Source: Methanobacteriota archaeon (GTDB lineage: Archaea > Halobacteriota > Halobacteria > Halobacteriales > Halalkalicoccaceae). From it: a DNA stretch of 19,157 nt. The stretch is taken from positions 1-19,157 of the forward strand of contig JADFQH010000014.1 in the NCBI GenBank assembly GCA_022561895.1, in the 5' to 3' direction. Shown in pieces: positions 8,109 to 15,629 of this stretch (position 1 is its first letter; each line of letters begins with the position of its first letter). The notes under the pieces were generated by a model, which ran no database searches, had not been told where the DNA came from, and saw nothing but the letters and a program-made list of their open reading frames with translations. The position numbers were made by a program, and so were the translations under genes.

Positions 8109-8495
8109 ATGAACGGAAACACGCCGTATGCTGGGCTGCCGGAGACGACGGAGGCTGGAAAGCGCGTTCCCGAGGACGTACCGGAACTCACGGCGACCCA
8201 ACGACGGACGCTTCGGGCTGATCTCTCACAGATCACCCGCCGTGTCCGCGAGTATCTCCCCGACGAGTACGTCGTCGGCGCGGAGGTCAGTCAGGGCCAG
8301 AGCGGTCCGGAAGCCATGATCGCGGTCCAGCCACCCATTGGCCACCCGATCAGCGCCGGCTTCCAGCCCGATCTCGATAGCGAGGAGTATATCACCGAAA
8401 ACGACCGCGAGGAGGTCGCCCGTGGGCTTGCCGCAAGCGCCGCGCTACAAGTCAAGTACGCCGTAAACGACGACATCCCGCCGACCGCGCGATAA
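8109..8495 (+). CDS. Conserved haloarchaeal protein, DUF5811-like
   Basis: A 128-residue soluble acidic protein. The N terminus MNGNTPYAGLP and the pattern of a helical segment (residues 29-50), then VVGAEVSQGQSGPEAMIAVQPP, then a C-terminal helix, resemble the haloarchaeal family I remember as DUF5811. The family name is from memory and unchecked. No catalytic residues or metal ligands stand out. It is followed nine bases later by the JAMM protease gene, so the two are probably one transcript, and a role near that enzyme is possible. A TATA-like CTTTTGATC (8069-8077) lies about 35-40 bases upstream of the ATG. Confidence 0.8.
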   Translation: MNGNTPYAGLPETTEAGKRVPEDVPELTATQRRTLRADLSQITRRVREYLPDEYVVGAEVSQGQSGPEAMIAVQPPIGHPISAGFQPDLDSEEYITENDREEVARGLAASAALQVKYAVNDDIPPTAR

Positions 8496-8504
8496 CCCCC
8501 AGAC

Positions 8505-8897
8505 GTGACGCTCTCGTTTTCCCCCACTGTATACGACGCGCTCTTCTCTCATGCCCGCGAGGGCGCACCCGAGGAGATCTGTGGCGTTCTCGCCGGAGCC
8601 GGCTCGACCGTCGACACCACCTATCGTGTGCCGAACGTCGCCGACTCCCCGAGAACGCGCTACGAACTCGACCCCGAAGAGCAGTTGAAAGTGATCGAAC
8701 GAGCCGAATCCGAGGGCGAACTCGTCGGATTCTACCACTCCCATCCCGAGGGACCCACGGAGCCGAGCGCGACCGATCGTATGGAAGCGACGTGGCCCGA
8801 TGCGTACTACGTAATCGTCTCAGTCCCAGAGAACTCGGTGAGCGCATGGTACTGGACCGGCGAGCGATTTCTTGAAGAAATGGTCGAGATCGATTAG
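8505..8897 (+). CDS. JAMM/MPN+ metalloprotease, desampylase-like
   Basis: A 130-residue JAB1/MPN/Mov34 metalloenzyme. The zinc-binding JAMM motif is complete: a glutamate in PEEICG (Glu23/24), then HSHPEGPTEPSATD with His78, His80, Ser88 and Asp91. The size and spacing resemble Haloferax HvJAMM1, which removes ubiquitin-like SAMP proteins from targets. That comparison is from memory. The start is GTG at 8505, nine bases after the DUF5811-like stop. No in-frame ATG would keep the N-terminal strand. The stop overlaps the end of the convergent DoxX-like gene by four bases. It is likely part of the SAMP-proteasome pathway along with PAN nearby. Confidence 0.9.
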   Translation: MTLSFSPTVYDALFSHAREGAPEEICGVLAGAGSTVDTTYRVPNVADSPRTRYELDPEEQLKVIERAESEGELVGFYHSHPEGPTEPSATDRMEATWPDAYYVIVSVPENSVSAWYWTGERFLEEMVEID

Positions 8898-10243
8898 TCG
8901 TCCGCGGGGCTTGCCGCGGCCCGACTGGTTTCAGTTGGGTATCGCTTTGTGAGGAAGCTGAGGGCGGCGATTATGCAGGCGTACAGGAACACCATCGCGC
9001 CAACGGTTCCACCGACGGCGTCGGAGTAGCCACCCGGTTCGACACCCGAAAGTAGCGCAACGACCAGTCCGAGAAGGGCGAGTACACCTGCGATCACTGG
9101 AGTGGCGTCGGGGAGCGTTGGTGGTGTCGTGGGCGCGGTGAGCGTATCGAGACCGCCGTACCGGCCGCCGAGTGCCGCCGCGACAACGAGCGTGCCGAGA
9201 AACAGCGGTGCGAGTCGCGTGAATCCAAGGACGGTCAGGAAACTGAGATACGCTGTGCCAATAGCTCCGAACAGGCGGGTTCGAACACCGACCAGCAGCG
9301 CAACCCCTACCACTGTCTGGACGGCGGCGAAGACGAGCGCCCATCCGCCGAGTGTCGGGATCATCAGTCCGTCGATAATGGCGGCGAAGGGATCGGCGTG
9401 GGTAGCTGCAAGCTCGGTGAACAGCGGTTCGAGTTCGGCCCCCGAGGCCCAGCCGGGCAGCCCGTTGACGCCGGGTTCAGTTCGGATAGTAATTTCGTGG
9501 AGAAAGCGATAACCGATGAACACTCGCAGTCCGTCCGTAGCAAGCCCGATCGGGTCACCACCCCGGTATGCACCGACGAAACCGGCTCCGAGGATCCCGA
9601 AAAACACGGCAAGTTCGAGACCGACCAGCGCGATTCTCTCGGTCTGCTGGGGGATCGAGAGCAGGTACGCCATCGAGACGACCCCACAGCCCGCAGCCAA
9701 TATCGGAAATAGTTCTTTGGAGACGGGTTGGAACGACGCGATCCGGTGATACAGCCCGTCGCGGCCGTTCCGTGCGAACCAGCCATCGACGCCGTAGTAG
9801 TAGCCCGCGTTGGCGACGAACGCGAAGGCAATGGGAACCGCGAACAGCGGTGATGTCCGAATGGTCCCGAAATGGAAGACGGGAAAGAAGTACAGCAAGC
9901 CAATGAGCGCTGCGGGCCGGGTCCAGATCCCGACGATGAGTGCAATCGTAACCGCGAGCTGGGCGAGGGTTGCAACGTAGCTCCACATCGTCGCGTGAGG
10001 AAGGACGACGAGTTCGAGCAGCCACGCGTACCACCCATATGTTCCGTCGGCGATCGCTCCCTGTGCGGTCTCGGTGATCGAAACCCCCGCCTCCGAACCG
10101 ATCCACTCAGGGTTCATCCCCGTCGATGGAACGCCGAGCTTCCACCACCCCCCAAGGAGTAGCTCATACAGCAAAATCAGTCCCGCGAACACCCGTCCGA
10201 ACGCGATCCACGATGCCTCTCGCCCGTGTTCCGAATTTAACAT
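8894..10243 (-). CDS. Tandem DoxX/DoxD-like membrane protein
   Basis: A 449-residue polytopic membrane protein with roughly ten hydrophobic helices. It contains two related halves. The first begins with FGRVFAGLILLYELLLGGWWK and the second with DGLRVFIGYRFLHEI ... GLPGWASG, each followed by TM helices and a second-helix arginine (GIWTRPAAL and GVRTRLFGA). This is the DoxX/DoxD (thiosulfate:quinone oxidoreductase small-subunit-like) fold duplicated in one chain. The true function is unknown; DoxX-like proteins occur in quinone-linked redox and stress contexts. I choose the ATG at 10243 rather than the upstream in-frame TTG at 10264, because a TATA-like tract lies 20-31 bases before the ATG and the TTG falls inside a palindrome. 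A short C-terminal acidic tail ends in SPADD. Confidence 0.82.
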   Translation of the reverse strand: MLNSEHGREASWIAFGRVFAGLILLYELLLGGWWKLGVPSTGMNPEWIGSEAGVSITETAQGAIADGTYGWYAWLLELVVLPHATMWSYVATLAQLAVTIALIVGIWTRPAALIGLLYFFPVFHFGTIRTSPLFAVPIAFAFVANAGYYYGVDGWFARNGRDGLYHRIASFQPVSKELFPILAAGCGVVSMAYLLSIPQQTERIALVGLELAVFFGILGAGFVGAYRGGDPIGLATDGLRVFIGYRFLHEITIRTEPGVNGLPGWASGAELEPLFTELAATHADPFAAIIDGLMIPTLGGWALVFAAVQTVVGVALLVGVRTRLFGAIGTAYLSFLTVLGFTRLAPLFLGTLVVAAALGGRYGGLDTLTAPTTPPTLPDATPVIAGVLALLGLVVALLSGVEPGGYSDAVGGTVGAMVFLYACIIAALSFLTKRYPTETSRAAASPADD

Positions 10244-10256
10244 AGTTAGAACCAGA

Positions 10257-10296
10257 GTTAGCAAATATTATTAATCTACTGGTTTTAGTTGCTAAC
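10257..10296 (-). promoter_or_regulatory. Promoter of the DoxX-like gene with flanking palindromic half-sites
   Basis: On the minus strand an AT-rich TTAATAATATTT (10274 down to 10263) is centred about 26 bases before the ATG at 10243. It is flanked by the perfect 8-base inverted repeat GTTAGCAA (10257-10264) and TTGCTAAC (10289-10296), with 24 bases between. A third GTTAG lies at 10245-10249. The symmetry around the TATA box looks like a transcription factor operator. Confidence 0.6.
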
Positions 10297-10367
10297 TTGT
10301 GCTGAAGAGGGCGCTCTATGCCGTCGGCGTGGCTCCGGGTCTGCGTTCGAAGACGGAAAACGAGACG

Positions 10368-12173
10368 CTACTTCCCCCAAAACGGATCGCGGCGGCGCTG
10401 TTTGTCGAGGTAGATCTGGAGGGTTTCACGCTCGTCGGCGGGGATGTCCTCGGTGAGCTCCTGCTCTAAGATCTTCGCGTGTTTTTCGGGCAGTTCGATC
10501 CAGAGTTCGTCGCCCTCTTCGATCTGTCTACCCACCGTTGGCCCGTCGATGGCGACACTTACGCGCGTCCCCTGTCGGGCTTCGCTGACATCCTCACCCT
10601 GCTCTTGGATGCCTTTGATCTGGCCGACCCGCGTGGGTTCGTTGCCCTCGAACTTCGCCACCCGTGCGTTGTTTTTCACCGTTCCCCCCAACACTTCGAC
10701 GCCGACGACGGCAGGATTGTTCTGGCGGAACGTGTGATCCATCAGGAGCTGAAATCGTCCGGGGCGGGTGATGTTTTCAAGGATCGTCTCCTGCTGTGCT
10801 CTCTGAGAATCCTCGACGAAGTCGTCGTAGCCCTCGACGAGCTGGTAGATCACGTCGTCTCTGAAGATCCGAACATCGCTTTCGTCTGCGTGACGTTTCG
10901 TGTCGCCAAGTAGATCGACGTTGAACCCGAGAATCGTTCGGTGAACCGGCTCGTCGGCGGTGCTCGCGACCGAGATGTCCCGCGGTGCGATGTCGCCGAC
11001 CTCCGCGCGCATGACCGGGATTTCGGCTTCCGCCATCGCATTCGCCATCGCCTCCAAACTCCCCAGTGTATCTGCCTTGACGACGACGCCCTCTTCTTGC
11101 GTGCTCACTTCGACCTCCGCGAGTTCGGCTTCGACCTCGCTGACGACATCGCTGATCTCGCGGTTTCTGACGACTCGCACGGGTGCACCAGCCATCGCGT
11201 CCTCTAAGTCGGGTGCGGCGATCTTCAGACCGGCCGCAGCGCCTACTTCATCGACTCGGTCGAACCGGCTCTCTGCTCTGATCTCCGCGAGCGGTCGGGG
11301 TTGGAGCAGCGCGCGCACGTCGGTGACGATCGGATCGTGGGTCCCGCCGACGACGATGGTCTCGTCCTCCCTGACCGTGCCATCGTACAGCACCACATCG
11401 ACGGTCGCGCCGAACCCCTTCTCGTCCTTGACTTCTAGCACCGTTCCCGCACCGGGGCCCGAGACGTCGATCTGCATGGCGTCTTTCATGTATCGTTGAG
11501 AAAGGCCCATCAGAACGGTCAGAAGATCGGGGATCCCCTCTCCCGTTTTCGCACTAACAGGAACGACCCCGACGTTCTTCTGGAAGTCCTGGACCCGCCA
11601 GTAGAGATCCGCCGAGAAGTCGTGATCCGAGAGTTCGCCGATGAGTTCGTAGAGTCGTTCGTCAAGCCGGGAGCGCGCCCGATCGCTCTGGGCTTCGTAG
11701 GTCCCCTGAACGGGGCTGTCCTCCCTGGGATTCCATCCTGCCACCGTATCGATCTTGTTCGCGGCGACGACGAAGGGTGTCGAGGAGTCCTGTAAAATAG
11801 TTATTGCTTCGATGGTTTGTGGCTGAAAGCCGTCGGTCACATCGACGACGAGAATTGCGATATCCGCAAGTGCGCCCCCGCGGGATCGGAGGGTAGTAAA
11901 GGAGTGATGGCCCGGCGTATCGATGAAGAGCAGTCCGGGGAGATCGAAGTCGTCGGGATCGACGAGTTTGCCCGCGACCCGTGAGACGGTGTCTAAGGGG
12001 ACGGCCGTGGCCCCGATATGTTGAGTGATCGCGCCAGCCTCGCCCTCGATCACCGCCGATCCGCGGATCTTATCGAGCAAGCTGGTCTTTCCGTGATCGA
12101 CGTGGCCGAGAACGGCGACGATCGGTGTTCTGAGTCCCGACGAATCGGTCTGTGTTGTATCTGTATCCGACAT
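10368..12173 (-). CDS. infB: Archaeal translation initiation factor IF-2 (aIF5B)
   Basis: A 601-residue GTPase homologous to bacterial IF2 and eukaryotic eIF5B, which promotes subunit joining and initiator tRNA placement. The G1 motif GHVDHGKT is at residues 23-30, G3 reads DTPGHHSF, and G4 NKID follows in FVVAANKID. Domains II-IV follow the G domain, and the protein has the normal archaeal length with no intein insertion. The ATG at 12173 is preceded on its strand by GGTGGTAGG, a possible ribosome binding site. The neighbour on the other strand is the PRC-barrel/nob1 pair, so translation and ribosome-maturation genes share a divergent promoter region. Confidence 0.97.
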   Translation of the reverse strand: MSDTDTTQTDSSGLRTPIVAVLGHVDHGKTSLLDKIRGSAVIEGEAGAITQHIGATAVPLDTVSRVAGKLVDPDDFDLPGLLFIDTPGHHSFTTLRSRGGALADIAILVVDVTDGFQPQTIEAITILQDSSTPFVVAANKIDTVAGWNPREDSPVQGTYEAQSDRARSRLDERLYELIGELSDHDFSADLYWRVQDFQKNVGVVPVSAKTGEGIPDLLTVLMGLSQRYMKDAMQIDVSGPGAGTVLEVKDEKGFGATVDVVLYDGTVREDETIVVGGTHDPIVTDVRALLQPRPLAEIRAESRFDRVDEVGAAAGLKIAAPDLEDAMAGAPVRVVRNREISDVVSEVEAELAEVEVSTQEEGVVVKADTLGSLEAMANAMAEAEIPVMRAEVGDIAPRDISVASTADEPVHRTILGFNVDLLGDTKRHADESDVRIFRDDVIYQLVEGYDDFVEDSQRAQQETILENITRPGRFQLLMDHTFRQNNPAVVGVEVLGGTVKNNARVAKFEGNEPTRVGQIKGIQEQGEDVSEARQGTRVSVAIDGPTVGRQIEEGDELWIELPEKHAKILEQELTEDIPADERETLQIYLDKQRRRDPFWGK

Positions 12174-12235
12174 CCTACCACCCGAGAAGTTCGTGTTCTA
12201 TCGAAACGCAGCGCGGTAGTTAAGTCCATCGTGAC

Positions 12236-12249
12236 CCGTCGAGCGACGG
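12236..12249. repeat. 14-bp palindrome between divergent infB and PRC-barrel genes
   Basis: CCGTCGAGCGACGG is a perfect inverted repeat with 6-base arms and a two-base centre. It lies in the 122-base divergent gap, about 17 bases upstream of the TATA-like box of the PRC-barrel gene, a plausible place for a regulator to bind. Confidence 0.55.
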
Positions 12250-12265
12250 AATCATCCCCGTGGCG

Positions 12266-12274
12266 TTTATTATC
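12266..12274 (+). promoter_or_regulatory. Candidate TATA box for the PRC-barrel/nob1 operon
   Basis: TTTATTATC lies 22-30 bases before the ATG at 12296. It supports a leaderless transcript and argues against the upstream in-frame GTG at 12260. Confidence 0.6.
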
Positions 12275-12295
12275 GTCCGCTCTCTTCTGTCGGGT

Positions 12296-12541
12296 ATGTC
12301 TGAAATACTGGCCGAAAACCTCTCGGGAAAGGCCGTCATGGGCGCGGACGGCGCTGAACTCGGGATGCTGTACAACATCACGATGGACATCAAAAGCGGT
12401 GAACTCCACGATCTGGTTATCACGCCGAACGACGACATCTCGGTCGCGGATCTCGGCTTCGAACTCGACGACGAAGACAGACTCAGAATGCCCGTCAACC
12501 GGGTGCAGGCCGTCAAAGATTACATCGTCGTCAAACGGTAA
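12296..12541 (+). CDS. PRC-barrel domain protein
   Basis: An 81-residue single-domain PRC-barrel protein beginning MSEILAENLSGK. Visible family features are the KAVMGADGAELGMLYNI strand pair and the DLGFELDDED ... RMPVNRVQAVKDYIVV end. PRC-barrels occur in RimM (30S ribosome maturation) and photosynthetic reaction centre H subunits. In archaea small stand-alone versions are common, and their role is mostly inferred from context. The stop codon abuts the nob1 ATG with no gap, so the two are translationally linked, which suggests a role in rRNA processing or ribosome assembly. The ATG at 12296 is chosen from promoter spacing. Confidence 0.9.
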   Translation: MSEILAENLSGKAVMGADGAELGMLYNITMDIKSGELHDLVITPNDDISVADLGFELDDEDRLRMPVNRVQAVKDYIVVKR

Positions 12542-13000
12542 ATGTACGTTCTCGACTCCTCGGCGTTCATCCACGAGTACCACACTACAGAACAGACTGC
12601 AAGCGTCCCGCTCGTCCGCGAAGAGCTCGAAGACGAAAGCGCCTATCGCTACGATGCGATGGAAGGCTCGGGGATGCACATTCATATCCCGACCGACCAA
12701 ACGATCGACACCGTCCGGAGAGCCGCGGACGAACTCGGCGATCTCGATGAGCTTTCTACTACCGATATCCGTCTCGTTGCGACCACGTTCGAACTCGATG
12801 GGACCCTCGTCACCGACGATTACGCCATGCAGAACGTCGCCGAAAAGTTAAATGTCACCGTCGAGGTGATCGCCCGCGAGGGCATTTCCGAACAGCGCCA
12901 CTGGAGGTTTCAGTGCCAGGGCTGTGGCCGGGAGTTCGACGAGCAGCACGACCGCTGTGAGATCTGTGGCAGCCAGCTTTCCCGAAAGAACCCGAACTAG
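12542..13000 (+). CDS. nob1: Endoribonuclease Nob1 (rRNA maturation)
   Basis: A 152-residue PIN-domain endonuclease with a C-terminal zinc ribbon. Nob1 trims the 3' end of 16S (18S in eukaryotes) rRNA in the final step of small-subunit maturation. PIN acidic residues are visible: Asp5 in YVLDSSAF, Glu27/28, Asp75 in STTDIRL and Asp92/93 in VTDDYAM. The ribbon uses CQGC (Cys125, Cys128) and CEIC (Cys139, Cys142). The gene starts directly after the PRC-barrel stop. Its last bases overlap the stop of the small ribbon-helix-helix-like gene on the other strand. Confidence 0.95.
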   Translation: MYVLDSSAFIHEYHTTEQTASVPLVREELEDESAYRYDAMEGSGMHIHIPTDQTIDTVRRAADELGDLDELSTTDIRLVATTFELDGTLVTDDYAMQNVAEKLNVTVEVIAREGISEQRHWRFQCQGCGREFDEQHDRCEICGSQLSRKNPN

Positions 13001-13143
13001 CGCGCAGCCATCTCGCGCTGTTCGAGCCCGATGGTGACGAGCTGGCGGAGGACTTCCGTTTCCGTGAGTTCATACTCCTGTGCGATGGCATCGACTTTCG
13101 CCGCCAACCGATCGTCACACACGAGACTATACCGCTGAGTCAT
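12997..13143 (-). CDS. Small ribbon-helix-helix (CopG/Arc-like) protein
   Basis: A 48-residue frame: an N-terminal strand MTQRYSLVCDD, a helix DRLAAKVDAIAQEYEL, a TETEVLRQLVTIGLEQ helix, then stop. This strand-helix-helix pattern is that of ribbon-helix-helix DNA-binding proteins such as CopG/Arc, which act as dimers. The similarity is by pattern, not by comparison. It has its own TATA-like box, ATTTATATCC, about 22-31 bases before the ATG, the best promoter match in this part of the window. It overlaps the nob1 stop by four bases. Possible roles are autoregulation or repression of a neighbour; no target is known. A toxin partner was not found beside it. Confidence 0.72.
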   Translation of the reverse strand: MTQRYSLVCDDRLAAKVDAIAQEYELTETEVLRQLVTIGLEQREMAAR

Positions 13144-13164
13144 ACACACCAGTACGACCTCATC

Positions 13165-13174
13165 GGATATAAAT
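13165..13174 (-). promoter_or_regulatory. TATA box of the small ribbon-helix-helix gene
   Basis: On the minus strand ATTTATATCC sits 22-31 bases before the ATG at 13143. This is a near-ideal archaeal TATA element for a leaderless transcript and supports the reality of the short gene. Confidence 0.65.
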
Positions 13175-13231
13175 CTATGTCAAAATTCCATAACTTTCCT
13201 GCACACGTTACAGGTTAGATTGCCAACAGTA

Positions 13232-14518
13232 TCAGTCGATGAGACACTCGTGTTTCCCTTCGATTTCCCGCATCTCTTCAGACTCCCCGCCAAGTAGGCC
13301 TCGTGCAGCGTTCTTGCCCCACTCGACGGCGGGTTGCGTGAAGGTCGGGACCGAAAACAGTTCGCCGGCGAGGATGCAGGCCGCTTCCATCCCGTAGAGC
13401 AGCCCCCCGAGTTCGTGGGCGTCGACACGTTCGATTTCAACGCGGATGTTCGGACGGCCCGCGTTCGCGAGGCTGGCTTCGGTCGCCTCGAACTCGGCGT
13501 CGAGCAGTTCGCCCAGCGAGGAGCCGCCCAAGTACGAGATTCCTTCGAGCTCGGTCTCCGGGATCGCGATATCCGAACGCTCGTTGGGTCGAAGAAGCGT
13601 CACCATCGCGTTTCTGGGGCCCGCCCGATAGAGCTGGAGTTGGGAGTGTTGGTCCGTCGCGCCGAGTGCGCGCGCGGGAAGCTGGCCGACACCGTCTTTT
13701 CCCAGACTCTCGGCCCAGAGCTGGGCGAACCATTCCGAAAAGGTTTCGAGCGAGTCCGCATACGGCATCATCGCATTTATCGTCCAGCCACGTTGGGCCA
13801 ACGCGTACGATGTCGCCCCGTAGGCATACGCCGGACACGAAAAGAGCGACCCCGAGAGTGTTTCCGATTCCGCCCTCGCCCCCGAAAGCAGCCCTTCGAC
13901 ATCGCCCCCGCCGAGCGCAGCGGTCGGCAGTGCAACACTCGAAAGCGCCGAAAAACGGCCCGGAACGTCAGCTGGAACCGAGAGAACGGGAAGGTCATGG
14001 CGCTCTGCGAGCTTCCTGAGATTACCCTTCGATCCAGTCGTGACGAGGGTTCGGTCGGTCCAGTCGATTCCTGCAGTGTCCATCGCCTCACGGACGACCA
14101 AGAAGTTCGCGAGCGTTTCCGCGGTCGTGCCCGATCGCGAGACGACGTGCAGCGCCGTTTTCGAGAGGTCGATCGAGTCAAGGAGGTTTCGAACGCCCTC
14201 GGGATCGACGTTGTCGAGCGTATAGACATCGATATCGAGATCAAGCGCGTCGGCGATCGTCGCCGCCCCGAGTGCGCTGCCGCCGATCCCCACGACGAGA
14301 AGGGTCTCGCAGTCGATCGGGTCCGTCGTCGCACGAATTTCGTCGGGATCCGCGGTTTCGGGGAGCTCGAGGGCTGCATAGCCGTGTTCACGGTCGTCGA
14401 CCCCTTCGAGAATTCGTTCGTGAGCGTCGGCAACCCGCTCGTCGAGTCGTTCTAAGGACTCGCGGGAAACACCGGGTGTCGCGACCGAATCCAGTGCGTT
14501 GCCGATATCTACTTGCAT
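13232..14518 (-). CDS. pgi: Glucose-6-phosphate isomerase
   Basis: A 428-residue SIS-domain isomerase interconverting glucose-6-phosphate and fructose-6-phosphate, which in haloarchaea mainly serves gluconeogenesis. Motifs: GIGGSALG (78-85), the sugar-phosphate-binding SRSGTT (127-132), Glu270 in the WAESLGKDG segment, GATDQHSQ with His291, and the C-terminal signature QPAVEWGKNAARG with Lys402. The reading frame extends upstream to 14605, but the ATG at 14518 gives the natural N terminus MQVDIGNALD. The extension would be arginine-rich and unlike the family. The gene is divergent from the four-helix membrane protein. Confidence 0.95.
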   Translation of the reverse strand: MQVDIGNALDSVATPGVSRESLERLDERVADAHERILEGVDDREHGYAALELPETADPDEIRATTDPIDCETLLVVGIGGSALGAATIADALDLDIDVYTLDNVDPEGVRNLLDSIDLSKTALHVVSRSGTTAETLANFLVVREAMDTAGIDWTDRTLVTTGSKGNLRKLAERHDLPVLSVPADVPGRFSALSSVALPTAALGGGDVEGLLSGARAESETLSGSLFSCPAYAYGATSYALAQRGWTINAMMPYADSLETFSEWFAQLWAESLGKDGVGQLPARALGATDQHSQLQLYRAGPRNAMVTLLRPNERSDIAIPETELEGISYLGGSSLGELLDAEFEATEASLANAGRPNIRVEIERVDAHELGGLLYGMEAACILAGELFSVPTFTQPAVEWGKNAARGLLGGESEEMREIEGKHECLID

Positions 14519-14584
14519 GTTCGCTTGCCCGCGGGCGGAGCGCAAAAGGATTGTGACCGCCGGTTGATCCCTTCGATCGCGTCG

Positions 14585-14590
14585 CTTATT
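14585..14590 (+). promoter_or_regulatory. Candidate TATA box for the four-helix membrane protein
   Basis: CTTATT lies 25-30 bases upstream of the ATG at 14615, consistent with leaderless transcription in the divergent gap with pgi. Confidence 0.45.
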
Positions 14591-14614
14591 CGCCCGCCTT
14601 CCCAACTCCCGATA

Positions 14615-15127
14615 ATGAGCGAGGAGAAGACCTACAAAGGGTTACTCGGCTCGTTTCGCTACTCGTTCGGCGCGAGCGACTCGCGTCTCTATCGGCTGTA
14701 CGTCGTTGTTGGTGCCCTTCTTTCGATTCTCCTAACTCTTTTTTTCTCACTATCAATTGTTGTTATTATCGCCGCGACGCTGGGAGCCTCCGAAAGCATC
14801 ACTCTCGTTCGTTCGCTGTTCGTTCTCGTCGGGTTGGTCGTGGTCGCGCCGATCATCGCGCCCGTGCTTCTCGTTGCCCGTCGCCACAGAAAGCGCCTCG
14901 GCTCGGGAACACTGTATGATTCTGCCCTCGCACTCGGGGGGTTTCTGTTCATTGGTGCGCTCTATCTCGGGCTGGTGATCTCGGTTCCGTCCGAACTCCA
15001 GGAGCCGACGAGCGGCGCAATCGGTGTTCTGATTCAGGCGCTGTATAACCTTCCCTCCCTCTTGGGAATCGTCCCACCCCTCCTCGCGGTACTCCTCCTC
15101 GTTTTCCTTCATCGTCGGTTCCGATAG
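14615..15127 (+). CDS. Four-helix membrane protein of unknown function
   Basis: A 170-residue integral membrane protein. Hydrophobic segments are at about residues 28-54, 67-87, 108-125 and 145-165, with a basic loop VARRHRKR after the second and a short basic C terminus HRRFR. The N terminus MSEEKTYKGLLGSFRYSFGASD precedes the first helix. I do not recognise a family. The reading frame is open further upstream, but the ATG at 14615 is preferred because of the TATA-like box and the arginine-rich character of the extension. It is followed 37 bases later by the DUF5812-like gene, so the two may form one transcript. Confidence 0.82.
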   Translation: MSEEKTYKGLLGSFRYSFGASDSRLYRLYVVVGALLSILLTLFFSLSIVVIIAATLGASESITLVRSLFVLVGLVVVAPIIAPVLLVARRHRKRLGSGTLYDSALALGGFLFIGALYLGLVISVPSELQEPTSGAIGVLIQALYNLPSLLGIVPPLLAVLLLVFLHRRFR

Positions 15128-15164
15128 CCGAAATCGACAAAGGATTCCACGATCTTTCCACTAC

Positions 15165-15629
15165 ATGGACGAGAAACACGGAACCTTTCTTGTGACCAAC
15201 GCAGATGAGGCGTCGGCCGTACTCAGGGACGTCGAAACCGGACAGATCCACACCGTCTCCGAAAACCCCGATTTCGACAGAGGCGAGGCGCTTACAGGAA
15301 CCATCGTACCGGAGCCACCCCTCGAAACGACGTGGGAAATTCGAGAGATCGAAGAGCGCCGCCAACTCTCGATCGAGCAAAGCGAGGAGCCACCTACGAG
15401 TCAGGAGCGCGAGATCGCAGTGGCTCAGGGAGTCGGCGAGATCACCCGAAACGAGCGGGCTGGAATCGGCGAGATTCACGTCCTGACCGTTCCGAACGAG
15501 CGAACTGAAGAGGCCGTCTCGGAGATCGAAGCCGACGGGGAAACCCTCGCGCGGGCAGCGCGCTACGGAGTGAATCGGGTCGAAATCCGATCAGAGGAGG
15601 GGATCGTCAGTGTTCGGTATCTGCCTTAG
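15165..15629 (+). CDS. Conserved haloarchaeal protein, DUF5812-like
   Basis: A 154-residue soluble, acidic protein. The N terminus GTFLVTNADEASAVLRDVETGQIHTVSENP and the central VPEPPLETTWEIREIEERR match what I remember as the haloarchaeal family DUF5812, but this is unchecked. The C-terminal region (HVLTVPNERTEEAVSEIEADGETLARAARYGV ... RVEIRSEEGIVSVRYLP) forms a likely alpha/beta unit. No catalytic motif stands out. The stop codon overlaps the 3' end of the convergent 105-residue gene by four bases. Confidence 0.82.
   Translation: MDEKHGTFLVTNADEASAVLRDVETGQIHTVSENPDFDRGEALTGTIVPEPPLETTWEIREIEERRQLSIEQSEEPPTSQEREIAVAQGVGEITRNERAGIGEIHVLTVPNERTEEAVSEIEADGETLARAARYGVNRVEIRSEEGIVSVRYLP

Noticed and set aside
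10244..10264. An upstream TTG start for the DoxX-like protein
   Set aside because: It falls within the palindromic promoter element, and the ATG at 10243 is at proper distance from the TATA-like box.
10960..11499. A serine/threonine-rich 179-residue plus-strand frame within infB
   Set aside because: The composition is typical of the antisense of an acidic gene, and infB motifs are intact on the other strand.
12997..13143. An antitoxin of a toxin-antitoxin pair
   Set aside because: The small ribbon-helix-helix-like gene has no short toxin-like partner beside it. Its neighbours are nob1 and pgi, and although Nob1 has a PIN domain, its zinc ribbon marks it as the rRNA nuclease.
13334..14455. 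A 373-residue open frame on the plus strand opposite pgi
   Set aside because: It is arginine-rich, has no recognisable motif, and lies wholly antisense to a certain pgi gene. Long antisense frames are common in high-GC DNA.
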